Assembly (NCBI GenBank): GCA_963720945.1
Contig: CAVRHH010000023.1
Coordinates: 1-64,000, forward strand
Direction: 5' to 3'
Source of the DNA: Bog-532 sp963720945
GTDB lineage: Bacteria; Actinomycetota; Actinomycetes; Streptosporangiales; Streptosporangiaceae
Length of the DNA: 64,000 bases
Every line of letters starts with the position of its first letter. The first letter of the stretch is position 1. The notes under the pieces are model-generated. The model was given only the letters and a program-made list of their open reading frames with translations, was not told the origin of the DNA and made no database searches. Positions 1-9,162 of this stretch are shown here, piece after piece. Position numbers and translations under genes: made by a program.

Positions 1-2265
1 TAGCAACGAATCTCAAGCTGGTTGACAGCGGCAGCTCTGCTTTGGCGGCGTGGATCAGGCGAAGGTTCGAAGCGGCTGGGGGACTTGTCTACCCGGTTCG
101 CAGCGTGGGCCAGATCGGCTTGGAGGAGCTGAAGCTGCATCCTACGATTGCGCTGCCGCGCGGCGCTGATCAGGTGGTTAAGTCTCGCCGGTTCCCGGAA
201 TACTTCGCACGGCGTATCGATGCGGATCTCCGTTCGTGGATGAAGGCATGCAGAAGAGGAAAAAGAAGAGTGGCTTTGTCGTCCTGGACGGCGCTGCCGC
301 CACGGGCAAGACCCGCTGCTTGTATGAGGCCCTGCTTGCCGCGGTTCCGAAATGGCGCATGCCGGATGTCAGGACCGGAGCGCAGCTCAATGAGATGGCG
401 CGGGGGAAGGCGAAAATGCCGCCGACCGTTCTATGGCTGGACGACCTGCAGAATTTCTTCACGGACGACCATTGACCAATGCGACGGTGGCCGCGCTGCT
501 CTCTGGGAGCCTCGGGCCTGTGCTGCTCGCTGCCACCATCCGCTCAGATGAACGAGAAAAGCTGCAGGCGAGAGGCGGGTTCGACGAAAAGCGTGACGCG
601 GCCCAACATGAGGCGGCCGACATATTCAGGGATTGTCGCTGTGGTCCGCAGAGAGCGGCGCACAGGGGCCAGCGGTGCTGTTCCACCTGAAGATCAAGCT
701 CGAACCCGAGGAAGTGGTCGACGCCGAGAAGCTCGCCGCAAAAGATCCGCGCCTCGGGACGGCGCTGAGCCTTGCCGAGGACGGGAATGTCATTGCTACC
801 CTGTCCGGGGCGCCGGGGCTCATCGCCCGGTGGCCGGACGATACTGCTGACCGGTACGGCCAGGCGATCATCACGGCGGCCATAACGGCTCGCCGCTGCG
901 GGCCCCCCGAGACGATCCCGCAAAGCGTGCTCGAACCGCTGGCCGTGCCGCTACTGGTGGCCGCGGCGGGCGCACCTGAAACGGTCACCTGGGCCCAGGC
1001 AGCGATCCGATGGGCCGAGAAACCGGTAAACGGGAACATCGCAGCGCTCCGGCGAACCGCGACACAGCCAGGTGTCATCGACGGCTACAAGGTTTCCGAC
1101 ATCCTGCTCCAGTATTCATATGAGTCGGCATGCAACATCGTCCGCCCCCTTCTTGCCGACGAGAGAACCTGGGCTCTTCTGCTGGAACACGCAAACCCCA
1201 CGGCCCGGACCGATATCGGCATCGCAGCCTACGCCGGGGACATGACAACGCAGGCGGAGCGGGCATGGCAGCTGGCCGCCGAGTCCGGTGATTCCCGCGC
1301 GATGCGAATGCTCGGATGGTTGTTCTTCGACCGCGGAGAGCAGTCCGAGGTCAGACGCTGGTTTCAGCGGGCACTCGATCTCGGTGACATCCCCGCGATG
1401 CGGGGCTTTTCCTATGTACTGGAGAGCTACGGCGACTGGCCGGAATCGCTGCGCTGGCTGAGGGAGGCCGCGGAACAAGGCGACCCCGCAGCAATGGTGG
1501 ATTGGGGAATCCAATTGGAGAGCATGGGCCGACTCGACGAGGCCGAGACCTGGTTCCGGCGCGGAGCCGATCTCGGCGAGGCGCTGGCCATGACAGACCT
1601 CGGATACCTCCTGGCACGCCGTGGAGATCAGCCTGGCGCTGAGGAATGGGACCGGCGGGCGGCAGCACTCGGCCAGCCTGGCGCCATGGAACACCTGGCG
1701 CAGATGTTCCAGGCCCGTGGCAGCTCGACGAAGCCGTCGCCTGGTACCGGAAGGCAGCCGAACATGCCATGGCCAGGATCCACGCGGATCCGGAAACCTA
1801 TCAGCCATGGCCAGGAGAAGCCTCCGACGAGGGTGTGTCCAATGCGATCCTCGGGCTCGGCGGCCTGCTGGCAGAGATGGGGGAACTGCTGAGGCCGAAC
1901 AGTGGTTCCGCCAGACCGCAGGCCGCGGGGACGCTCGCGCGGCAACAGCACTAGCAGACCTTTGCTTCACCCGAGGCGATTTGACCGGCGCTGGAGAATG
2001 GCGCCAGAAGGCAGCAGACCTGGCCGAAGCCAATCTGACACGAAACAACCGTTCACTGCTCGCTGCCTATGGCGAAGATGGCGTGCAGCGGCATGTCCAG
2101 ATCATGGAGGACTACGCGGCTACCTGGCCTCCCAGGACGATGCTGCCGGAGCAGCCCGATGGCGTCTGCGCGCCGAAGGCTACCGGCCTGCAGGACCGTC
2201 CCGTAGAGATGATTTGTGACCCCACGGACAGACCTCACTACGTACTGTTCGCCGATCTTAGCTAA
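1..2265 (+). pseudogene. P-loop NTPase with C-terminal TPR/Sel1-like repeats, frame-broken and 5'-truncated by window edge
   Basis: Conserved-looking protein segments appear in successive frames. Frame 3 (about 20-240) holds the lead-in to the NTPase (residues RRIDADLRSW). Frame 2 (236-475) holds a Walker A (GAAATGKTR) and a Walker B-like strand (TVLWLDDLQNFF). Frame 1 runs to about 640. Frame 3 (to about 1720) carries an all-alpha region followed by several 36-residue TPR/Sel1-like repeats (AERAWQLAAESGD, ETWFRRGADLGEA). Frame 2 runs to about 1890, and frame 1 ends at the stop at 2263-2265. Each change of frame is equivalent to one missing base, and I see no nonsense substitutions between shifts. 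The architecture resembles large actinomycete STAND-like NTPases with repeat sensors; function unknown. Either a recently decayed gene or an intact one damaged by sequencing deletions. The 5' end lies outside the window. Confidence 0.7.
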
Positions 2266-2459
2266 GGACGGCGCGTCCTGCGGGCCCTGAGCTATGGCGG
2301 CTCGGGCGATAACGGATGACAAATGTGTGGCGTTCGGCGTGCTGATGGAACTCGGCGATGCCGTGACAGGAGTCACCATCCGCGACGAGCCTTGCCGTCT
2401 GAATGGTGGCCAGCGGTCTATCGCTGGCTGTCCACCTGGACGGATTGCTGGTGGTCGTG

Positions 2460-3009
2460 TCACCGGTGTGCAGCGTTGAGCTGGGTCATGAGTTCGCGGT
2501 TGGCGGCCCGGGCGGCAGCGAGCTCGTCGTCGCGTTTCTCAAGCTGGAGGCGCAGGTCGGCAGCTTGTTGTTCGAGGATGGTGATGCGGGTGCTGAGCGC
2601 GTCGATGTCAGCCGGGGCGCCGAGCCCGGATTCGCGCCAGGCCTGGTCGCCGAGCGCCTCGGATAGGCGTTTTTCCAGCTGCTGGACGCGGGTAGCGAGG
2701 CGGAGGGCGCGCTCGTGGGCGGCGAGCAGGTCGGCTTGCAGGGAGGCGCGGGTGACGGCCGGGCCAGCGGCGCAGTCACCGGGCGGGCCAGCCTGGGTGG
2801 CGTGGATCTTGCCGAGCAGGTCGCGGTGCCGGTAGAGGAACGTACGGTCCACGGCCGCGGCGCGGGCGATGGCGGAGACGCTGATCTCGGTGCCGTCGGT
2901 GACGGCGCGATTGATCGCGGCGATGACGCGCTGCCGCCGCCGGGCGGAGTCGGCGCGGCGCCCGTCGGCCAGCGCCTTGGCGCGCGGGCTGTCAACAGGT
3001 GGTGGTCAC
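2460..3009 (-). pseudogene. tnpC: TnpC-like accessory transposition protein (DUF6262), start region frameshifted
   Basis: The open frame runs from about 3005 down to the stop at 2460. It encodes an N-terminal helix-turn-helix-like part (SVSAIARAAAVDRTFLYRH) followed by a long heptad-rich coiled coil (TRITILEQQAADLRLQLEKRDDE, split across the helix), as in the small third protein of Tn554-type transposons that assists the recombinases. The expected start is the GTG at 3007-3009, overlapping the tnpB stop (GTGA). From there the reading hits TGA after five codons, because the stretch TGTT carries one base too many relative to the downstream frame. An internal GTG at 2852 would give a 130-residue product without the HTH. 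Either a pseudogene or a sequencing indel. Confidence 0.6.
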
Positions 3010-5485
3010 GCGGTGCGCCCGTGATCGATGCCGGGAAGCAGCGGCTGGCGGATGCGGGGCATGCCGAGGCTGATCGCGCGGTGGCGCCGCACGGCGGCTA
3101 CGGCCTGGTCGACTCGGCCGTTCTTGCGGGGTGAGGTCGTCCAGGGTGGTCTTGATCCTGCCGATGAGCCGGCGGATGCGGGTGATCTCCTCCTCGCTGG
3201 GCATGGCGTCGGCGCGGGCCCCGCGTCCAGGTCGGCCGCGGCGGCCAGCCGTTCCCGCGTGCGGAGCAGGTCATCGAGGTAGGCGGTTAGGTCGGGCAGT
3301 AGGAGGCGTCGGTGCGGAAGTGGTCGCAGCCGACACAGCGGAACCGGTAGGGACAGGCGTGCCCGCCGGCCGTGACATTGGACGGCTCGGCGCAGCCGCC
3401 GAACGGGACGGCGACCTCGCCGACGGCACGGCGGGCGTGCTCAGAATCCAGCAGCGCCTTAGCGTGCTGCCAGGTACGGTTGCCGTGCCGGTCGAACTGC
3501 ACGGCGGTGAGCCGGTCGACGGCCTCGCGGCGGCGTTTCTCGCCAACCCGGTAATACTGCCGCGTGGTATCGAAATTGAGATGATCAAGTAGTTCACGCA
3601 GCACATCAGGCGGCACGCCGGCATCAGCGTGCCGCTGGGCGTAGGTATGCCGGTAGGCATACAAGGTGACCTTGGCCTTGGGAAACTCGGTGCCATCAGC
3701 CAGCAGCAGTGGGGGCAGGCCATCGGCCCAGGTGCGATGCCGACCGACCAGGCCGGGACCTGCCACCGGCTTGCGGCCGCCGGGGTTGCGCTGCAGGGCA
3801 GGGAACAGCCGCAACTCGTCCAGCGGGGTGGCCGGGTAGGGTCCCGGGTCCGCTGCTTCTGCCCGGTAATCAAGGTGGCGGTGGCTCGGTAACCGGCAGC
3901 CGCCGCCCCATCCGCCCGGCCTTGTGATTGTCATAGATGAGCACAGCCGAGCCGTCGCTGTCGCGGGTCAGGCAGTCCCAGGCCAGGGTGCAGATCTCGT
4001 CGGGGCGCCGCCCGGTGTCGATGACAAGCTCGACGATGGTGCGGATGTTGACGCCGTGCTGGCGTTCCAGGGCGGGGAGCTGATCACATAGCTGCCGCAT
4101 GATCTCCGGCGGCAGATCCCGGGACGGTTCGGCATGGCCGGGCAGGTAAGGGATGTCGCTGGTGGACACCGTGAAGTCATCGGGCAGCCCGGCGGCCGGG
4201 CCGCCAGGGCGGGTCAGGCCCATCGCCCGGATGCGGGACAAGACCAGCTTGAGGTGGCGGCAGGTCATCACCCGCGACGGATGGGTGAGAGTGCCCGCGT
4301 TCTGCTGGTAGGCCAGCCGGTTCAGCAGCGCCTCGATGTCGGCCCGGCCTAGCGTGGCAGGGACCTGGCCGCCGTCCTCGCGCAGCCGCAGCGTCGCTGA
4401 CAGTCGCGCCAGGCTCTGCACGGACGAGCGGAGGCTGCCGCCGACGCCCCGGCCGCGGCGGCGAGGCAGTTCCTCGATCGCCCACCGTTTCGCGGCTTCC
4501 CGCAGCCACCCCTGGGAGATGCTGGTGAAGGGCAGGTGCCGCCCGGCAGGCCGAACGCGACCAGATCCCACTCGTCCTTGGCTTTCTCGGTTTCCGGGTC
4601 GAGCACGGCGCGGCGGGCGTGCCGGGTCAGGGACGCCAGCAAGGTACTGGCGTTGCGATCCAGGCCCAGCAGGGACACCTCGCCCGATCCCGGGACGATC
4701 GTGGTGACCTGGTGCAGGCGGAGCTTCTCGCAGACCGACCGCAGCGCCTTCTCATTGGTCCTGGCGCTGCTGCGGGTGCGCTGCTGCAGGCCGACGAGCA
4801 GCTGGGCGGTCACCAACGGTGCCAGCCCGTAAAGGCTGACCTGTCCGTACTGGGCGATGGCCGGCTGGGCGGCCCGCCAGGCCGCCTCGTCCAGTTCCGG
4901 GACAGCGCGTGTGGCCGCGCGGAACCGCTGCTGGTGCGCGTCACAGTAGGAGCCGCTGGTCCCGACACGGTCCCGGTTGCACGCCGGCACCTGGCACGGC
5001 CCGCATGATGGCAGCGGCCGGGTCTGCGGGTGGGCGAGGAACACCTCCAGCGACACCTTCAGCACTTCTCGCTGCTGCCGCAGGTGGGTCAGGCACAACC
5101 GGTCGCCCGACGTCTTCCAGGGCCGCGGACAGCCCTTCACCGCGCACCGCGACGGCGGCTGGCACGGCGGTTCCGACAGCGACAAGACCGCATCCAGGGC
5201 GAGCCCGGCCCGGGCCAGCCGACGCCGGCACCGATGGCAGACCCGCGCTCGCCCGGACGCGGTCGCCTGGCATCCCGGAGCGCGGCAGACCGGGCGCCCC
5301 AGCAGCGGATGCGCCGGCGGCGGGGCCAGCAGCCGCGCGACCGCGTCCCAGCCGGCCTCAGCCAGGAAACCCGGATCGAGCAGCCGCTCGAACACGGCGG
5401 CGGCCTCATCTGCGGCTTCACCGGCCGCCCACGAGACCTGCTGTGCTGCCGATCCCACCAGAGCGACCCGCACGGTGGCTCTCAC
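3006..5485 (-). pseudogene. tnpB: TnpB-like tyrosine recombinase, multiply frameshifted
   Basis: Begins at GTG 5485, overlapping the tnpA stop by 4 bases. The first 310 residues are clean and contain three Cys-rich zinc-finger-like units (CRAPGC..CHRC, CAVKGC..C..H, CQVPAC..C..H). The frame then moves near 4542, 3885, 3843, 3298, 3221 and twice near 3112-3118; each step is explained by one missing base. Recombinase residues are spread over the pieces: arginine in DTGRRPDEI, the box YAYRHTYAQRH, and the tail LLDHLNFDTTRQYYRV with the presumed nucleophilic tyrosine. A C-terminal Cys cluster (CPYRFRCVGC) follows. Reassembled length would be about 830 residues, longer than the roughly 630 of Tn554 TnpB. 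No in-frame nonsense substitution was seen between shifts, so sequencing deletions are an alternative to true decay. Confidence 0.7.
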
Positions 5486-6750
5486 CGGTCCTGCCCGGCA
5501 TGCTCGCGAGGGGACCCGACCCGCTCCACCGCTGCCCGCAGCCGCCGCGGATCAGGATGCACATAGACCTGCGAGGAGGACACCGAGGAATGCCCGATCA
5601 GCTCGGCGACCTCATCGAGGGTGGCGCCCGAGTCAGCCAGGTTGCTGGCCATCGCGTGGCGCAGCTGATGCGGCGTCACCCGGCGGGTCAGCCCGGCCCG
5701 GCGGGACGCCGCGGCGACCAGGCCGTTGACCGCGTCCGGGAGCATCGGCGCACCGGCCGGCTCGCGGAACAAGTTCACCAGCACGAAATCGCCGGCCGCC
5801 GCCTGCGGCACGCCCAGCCGCTCGAATTCGTAGGCGTCGAACGCCTGCACCACCAGGAAATCCAGCGGGACCGCCCGCTGGCGACGGGATTTCGCCCACG
5901 CCCCGTTCGGGTTCTCCCGCCGGACCACGTGCAGGTGAGCGCGCGGCACCTCACACCCGAGCGCCGCAGAGTCCGGCAGCAGGTGCACATCGCTGCGCCG
6001 CAGCCCGCACACCTCGCCTCGGCGCAGCCCCGCTCGCGCCATCAGCAGCACGATCAGCCGGTCCCGCGCCGAGCAGCATGCCCGCAGCAGCGCCACGATC
6101 TCCTCATCGCTGGCCCGGTCCACCGGCTTGTGCGGTTCCCGCAGCCGGTGCCGCGCCCGCAGCCGCCATGCCATCCGGCCGTCCTCCCGGCGCGCCTCGG
6201 CCGGCAGATCCCGCTGATCGGCGACCTCGTACACCAGCGGCAGCAGACCCGCCGGAGCCGTCCCGGCCGCGACCGCGTGCGCCACGAACCCGCGCACCGC
6301 CGTCAGCACCAGGTTGACCCGCCGCGCCCCGCGAGCCGGCGCTGCGCCCGGCCCGGCCAGCAGCTCCCCGCCCGCGCCCGGCTCTGCCCCCACGCCGCTC
6401 GTCACCGCCGGGGCATAGCGCAGCCAGGTGACGAACAGCGCCAGATGCTCCACCCCCGTATGCCAGTGACGGCCTGTCCTGCTGCACCAGCGGAGGAACA
6501 ACGCGATCGCGCCCGCATACGACCTGGTCGTCAGTTCTGAGCAGTCGCGGCCGAACCGCAGATGCCGCAAGAACGCGTCCGCCTCGCCGACCACCGCGAG
6601 GTTCTCATCCAGCACTGTCCAGTACCGCGCCCCCGACGGCAGCCTCACCACGAAAGCCCGCACCCCATCCCCCGATCCCGTGCAAGGCAACCCCTTACAA
6701 CTACCAGCAACACGCACCACAGTCACGGAGAAACGCTGAGTGACCAGCAA
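5482..6750 (-). CDS. tnpA: Tyrosine recombinase TnpA of Tn554-like transposon
   Basis: Intact 422-residue tyrosine recombinase. An N-terminal SAM-like core-binding domain (about residues 60-200) is followed by a catalytic domain with the family residues: arginine in ARAGLRRGEVCG, the HxxR box in TPHQLRHAMASNL, histidine in ELIGHSSV, and the nucleophilic tyrosine in SQVYVHPDP. It would cut and join transposon ends through a covalent 3'-phosphotyrosine intermediate, acting with TnpB and TnpC. The start is a TTG at 6748-6750, preceded by AAAGGG at normal spacing. It overlaps tnpB by GTGA, so the two are translationally coupled. It is the only transposon gene with no frame damage, so the element may be partly active or the damage next door may be artefactual. 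Confidence 0.88.
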   Translation of the reverse strand: MLVTQRFSVTVVRVAGSCKGLPCTGSGDGVRAFVVRLPSGARYWTVLDENLAVVGEADAFLRHLRFGRDCSELTTRSYAGAIALFLRWCSRTGRHWHTGVEHLALFVTWLRYAPAVTSGVGAEPGAGGELLAGPGAAPARGARRVNLVLTAVRGFVAHAVAAGTAPAGLLPLVYEVADQRDLPAEARREDGRMAWRLRARHRLREPHKPVDRASDEEIVALLRACCSARDRLIVLLMARAGLRRGEVCGLRRSDVHLLPDSAALGCEVPRAHLHVVRRENPNGAWAKSRRQRAVPLDFLVVQAFDAYEFERLGVPQAAAGDFVLVNLFREPAGAPMLPDAVNGLVAAASRRAGLTRRVTPHQLRHAMASNLADSGATLDEVAELIGHSSVSSSQVYVHPDPRRLRAAVERVGSPREHAGQDR

Positions 6751-6782
6751 CGAGCCCTTTCAACGCAACATCACGCGACACC

Positions 6783-7034
6783 TCACCGACCGTCGGAGAG
6801 CATGCTGGATGCGTACACCAGGCCGTCGATCGTGGCCGGCTCCAGCCGGGCGGTGAGGCCGCTCTCGCCGTACTCGCGGACGACAGCGTAGGCGTGCCAG
6901 TAGGAGATGTAGGCCGCGATGCCCGCCACGGCGAGCACGACGGCGGCGGTGGACACGCGGATCGCGCGGTCCACGCCGCTGCCGGCGGCGGGCAGGGACC
7001 GGCCCCCGGCAGGCGGGGCGGCGGGCGCGGTCAC
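6783..7034 (-). pseudogene. DUF2637 (SpdB-like) membrane protein, 3'-truncated by the transposon
   Basis: Starts at GTG 7034, overlapping the stop of the preceding gene by 4 bases. After a disordered Pro/Ala/Gly leader of about 25 residues comes the start of a DUF2637 domain: DRAIRVSTAAVVLAVAG begins the first membrane helix, and the conserved end of the visible part reads TIDGLVYASSM. In the family, further helices and a C-terminal tail follow. Here the frame ends after four foreign residues (SDGR) at 6783, at the inferred right end of the Tn554-like element. No continuation of the gene could be found to the left of the transposon. DUF2637/SpdB proteins are associated with spread of conjugative actinomycete elements between cells. 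Confidence 0.7.
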
Positions 7035-7507
7035 CGTCCCGCCGCCGGGTGCTGATCGCGGCGGCCGGTGACCAGCCACGCGCCGCCGGAGCCGAACGGC
7101 GCGACCGTGTACCCGAAGGCGGGCAGGATGCCGCCCAGGGCCGCGGTCATCATCTGCTGGGTGCCGGTGCAGGTGCCGTACCTGTCCCAGTCCAGCCGCA
7201 GCAGGTGGTACGTGGTCCAGGACACCGCGATTCCGCCGCGGCCGGTACCGGAGTCCGCCGGGACCGGCAGCAGGCACACCCCGCCGAGCCGGTACCGCGG
7301 GTCATGCCGCGCGCAGTGATGCACGGCCAGGCCCGCCTCGGTCAGTGAGCGGGCGACATCGCAGGCGAGCGGCGCCAGCGGATCACTGTCCCCGAGGCGG
7401 TACCCGTACGTGCTGACCAGCCCGGACGCTGCCTGCGCGAGTTCCGCAGCCTCGGCTGCTGCGCGCAGCGGGCCGAGATCGGGCTGATCGAGATCAGAAG
7501 AAGGCAT
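7031..7507 (-). CDS. Hypothetical protein of an integrative element
   Basis: A 158-residue soluble protein that I do not recognise. It starts at ATG 7505-7507 with a good GGAGGA ribosome site 6 bases upstream and ends in GTGA, overlapping the start of the DUF2637 gene. The first 60 residues are alpha-helical and Ala-rich (LGPLRAAAEAAELAQAAS). The second half alternates hydrophobic strands with Gly/Pro turns (GGVCLLPVPADSG, GIAVSWTTYHLLRLDWDRY) and ends GGAWLVTGR. Short proteins of this kind accompany spd and int genes in actinomycete integrative elements; its role is unknown. It is likely co-transcribed with the DUF2637 gene downstream. Confidence 0.65.
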   Translation of the reverse strand: MPSSDLDQPDLGPLRAAAEAAELAQAASGLVSTYGYRLGDSDPLAPLACDVARSLTEAGLAVHHCARHDPRYRLGGVCLLPVPADSGTGRGGIAVSWTTYHLLRLDWDRYGTCTGTQQMMTAALGGILPAFGYTVAPFGSGGAWLVTGRRDQHPAAGR

Positions 7508-7593
7508 GCTGTTCCTCCAGGAGGGCGAGGAGGAACCGGGCAGCTCATACCCTGCGTGAACCCTGCCCGGCCCCTCATCGTGGCCGGACATGG

Positions 7594-8952
7594 TTAGTCG
7601 GTGGCTTGGCGGGCGCGGTCGAGGACGCCGGCGGTGGTGCCGACGTACATGTCGAGGGTGATGCGGTAGTTGGCGTGGCCGGCCATGCGGGACACGTCGG
7701 TGGCGTCGAGTTTCCAGGTGAACAGGGCGGTGGTGCAGAACACGTGCCGCAGGCTGTGCCAGGTCCACCCGCCGTTGCCGCCGGCGTCACGCCAGCCGGC
7801 CGCGAGGTACGCGCGCTTGAGGACGTTGCGGTTGAAGTTCGAGGACCGCCAGTGCTTGCCCGCCGGCGAAGGGAAGATCAGCCCCAGCGGGTTGGTGCCC
7901 GCCTCCTGCTCGGCGCGGACCTGCTCGATGCGGGCCGTGAGCCGCTCGGCGAGCGGGTACCCGGCGGGCGTTCGGCGGGGGTAGATCGTCCTGCGGAACT
8001 TGCGGTTCTTCGGCGCCTCTATATAAAGGTGCCCGGCGACCTCGACCACCTTGCGGTCCACCGTGATGACGCGGGTGCCGGTGTCGACCTGGCCGATGGT
8101 CAGGGCGGTCAGCTCACCCCACCGCAGCCCGCTGTAGGCGGCGGTGCTGGCCATCAGCTCATCCCGGTCCCCGTGCCGCCCGCGGCTCAGGGCCTGGCCG
8201 AGCTTGCCGATGTCGTCGCCGGCGGGGATCTCGGCGGGGTCGACCCACAGTCCCGATTCCCCCGCGACGCTCACCCGGGGCGCGGGCAGCGGGCGGTCTC
8301 CGGCCTGCCAGTGCACCTTGGCCAGCCGCGGATTGGCCAGGTACCCGCCCTCCAGGCCGACGGTGACCAGGGCCGAGATCATCGCCCGGGACCCGGTCGC
8401 CTTCCCCCGGCGTGGAGGCCGCGTTGACGATCTGCTGCATGTGCCAGGCTTCGATGTCCTGGCACGTCACGGTGCCGATGACCGGGACGGCGAACCGCTC
8501 GCACAGCCGCCGCTGGGTGTGCGCGTGCTTGCGGGACCACTGCTTGTCGGCGGGGAGCCGGTCGGGGTCCAGGTAATGCGCGATCAGGATCGTGCCGGCC
8601 CGCTCCATGTTCCCCGCGCCGGCGGCCAGCCGCTCCCTGACCTTCTCCAGCTTGGCGGCCAGCTTCGCCTCGGTCGCGCCCTGCCGGTACTTCCGCTGCC
8701 CGTGCTCAGTGAATACTGCCCGCCACGGCTCCCCGTCCGCCTCCGGCGGGTACACCAAGATCCCGTACTCCACCTCGATCACCGGACGGGCGGGGTGCCG
8801 GACGGACTCGCGGGCGTCCCCGCTCACGCGGGGGCCTTTCGCCGGGCGGCGGGCCGTGCCCCGGCCCGGCGGGCGCCGTGGCCCCGGGCCGGGGGCCGCT
8901 TGTGTTACTTTTGTGTTGATCTTGGTCCGTGCGGGCGCTGACTGCGCCATTC
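7594..8952 (-). pseudogene. int: Tyrosine integrase of the tRNA-Thr element, single frameshift
   Basis: Two frames make one integrase of about 450 residues. The N-terminal part starts at ATG 8952 (GGAGAGAGGG upstream) and holds an Arg/Pro-rich leader, an AP2-like N-terminal arm and the core-binding domain, ending near NAASTPG. The C-terminal part (from about 8400) has the catalytic arginine in SGLRWGELTAL, the box TWHSLRHVF, histidine in MAGHANY and the tyrosine in LDMYVGT. The frames are joined by removing one G from the five-G run (minus strand) at 8404-8408, which restores STPGKATGSRAM. The gene lies 60 bases from the 3' end of tRNA-Thr and is transcribed away from it in the same direction. 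The frameshift may be a homopolymer sequencing error; if not, the element cannot excise on its own. Confidence 0.78.
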
Positions 8953-9012
8953 CGGTTCCCTCTCTCCTGCGTTCTCGCAGGTAAGAGGGCTGGGATCGAC
9001 GACAGGGACGGG

Positions 9013-9085
9013 AGCCGGTGAGCGGATTCGAACCGCTGACCTGCCGTTTACAAGACGGCTGCTCTGCCAACTGAGCTACACCGGC
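9013..9085 (-). tRNA. tRNA-Thr(TGT)
   Basis: Reading the minus strand, a complete cloverleaf is visible. The acceptor stem is GCCGGTG/CACCGGC, the D-arm contains AGCTCAGTTGGCAGAGC, and the anticodon stem GCCGT/ACGGC encloses loop CTTGTAA with anticodon TGT. The T-arm is GCGGTTCGAATCCGC. CCA is not encoded. The 3' end faces the integrase gene and probably serves as attachment site of the integrative element. Confidence 0.95.
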
Positions 9086-9162
9086 GGGCAGCGGCCATGC
9101 TAGCCGATCCCGCGCTCGTTTTCGGTGGCGCCGCGGCCGCCGGGGCCGGGAACCGTTACCGG

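Larger units (their letters stand above)
2460..6796 (-). mobile_element. Tn554-like transposon (tnpA-tnpB-tnpC)
   Basis: Three genes are packed head to tail on the minus strand with 4-base overlaps: a tyrosine recombinase (tnpA), a larger tyrosine recombinase (tnpB) and a small helical DUF6262-like protein (tnpC). This is the gene order of the Tn554 family, which transposes by tyrosine recombination and lacks terminal inverted repeats. The right end is inferred at about 6796, where the DUF2637 reading frame of the neighbouring element suddenly stops making sense. The left end lies somewhere between the end of tnpC (2460) and the stop of the upstream NTPase pseudogene (2265); I could not fix it. 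No cargo gene is visible. Confidence 0.7.
6797..9035 (-). mobile_element. Remnant of a tRNA-Thr-associated integrative element
   Basis: A tyrosine integrase, a small hypothetical gene and a DUF2637/SpdB-like gene lie next to the 3' end of a tRNA-Thr gene. This is the layout of actinomycete integrative and conjugative elements that use a tRNA 3' end as attB. The right edge is taken as the tRNA 3' half (about 9013-9035). The other edge was not found: the Tn554-like transposon interrupts the element at about 6796, and no copy of the tRNA 3' end is visible further left in the window. No Rep or TraB/FtsK-like transfer gene is present, so the remainder is either deleted or beyond the window start. 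Confidence 0.55.

Noticed and set aside
2294..2479. 61-residue plus-strand open frame between the TPR pseudogene and tnpC
   Set aside because: It has no ribosome site, no family resemblance and weak codon bias.
4909..6540. 543-residue plus-strand frame across tnpA/tnpB
   Set aside because: Composition is Arg/Pro/Ala/His-rich with no domain; it mirrors the codon bias of the recombinases on the other strand.
6797..9085. Second copy of the tRNA-Thr 3' end as attL
   Set aside because: I looked for GGTTCGAATCCGC-like sequence and its complement elsewhere in the window and found none.
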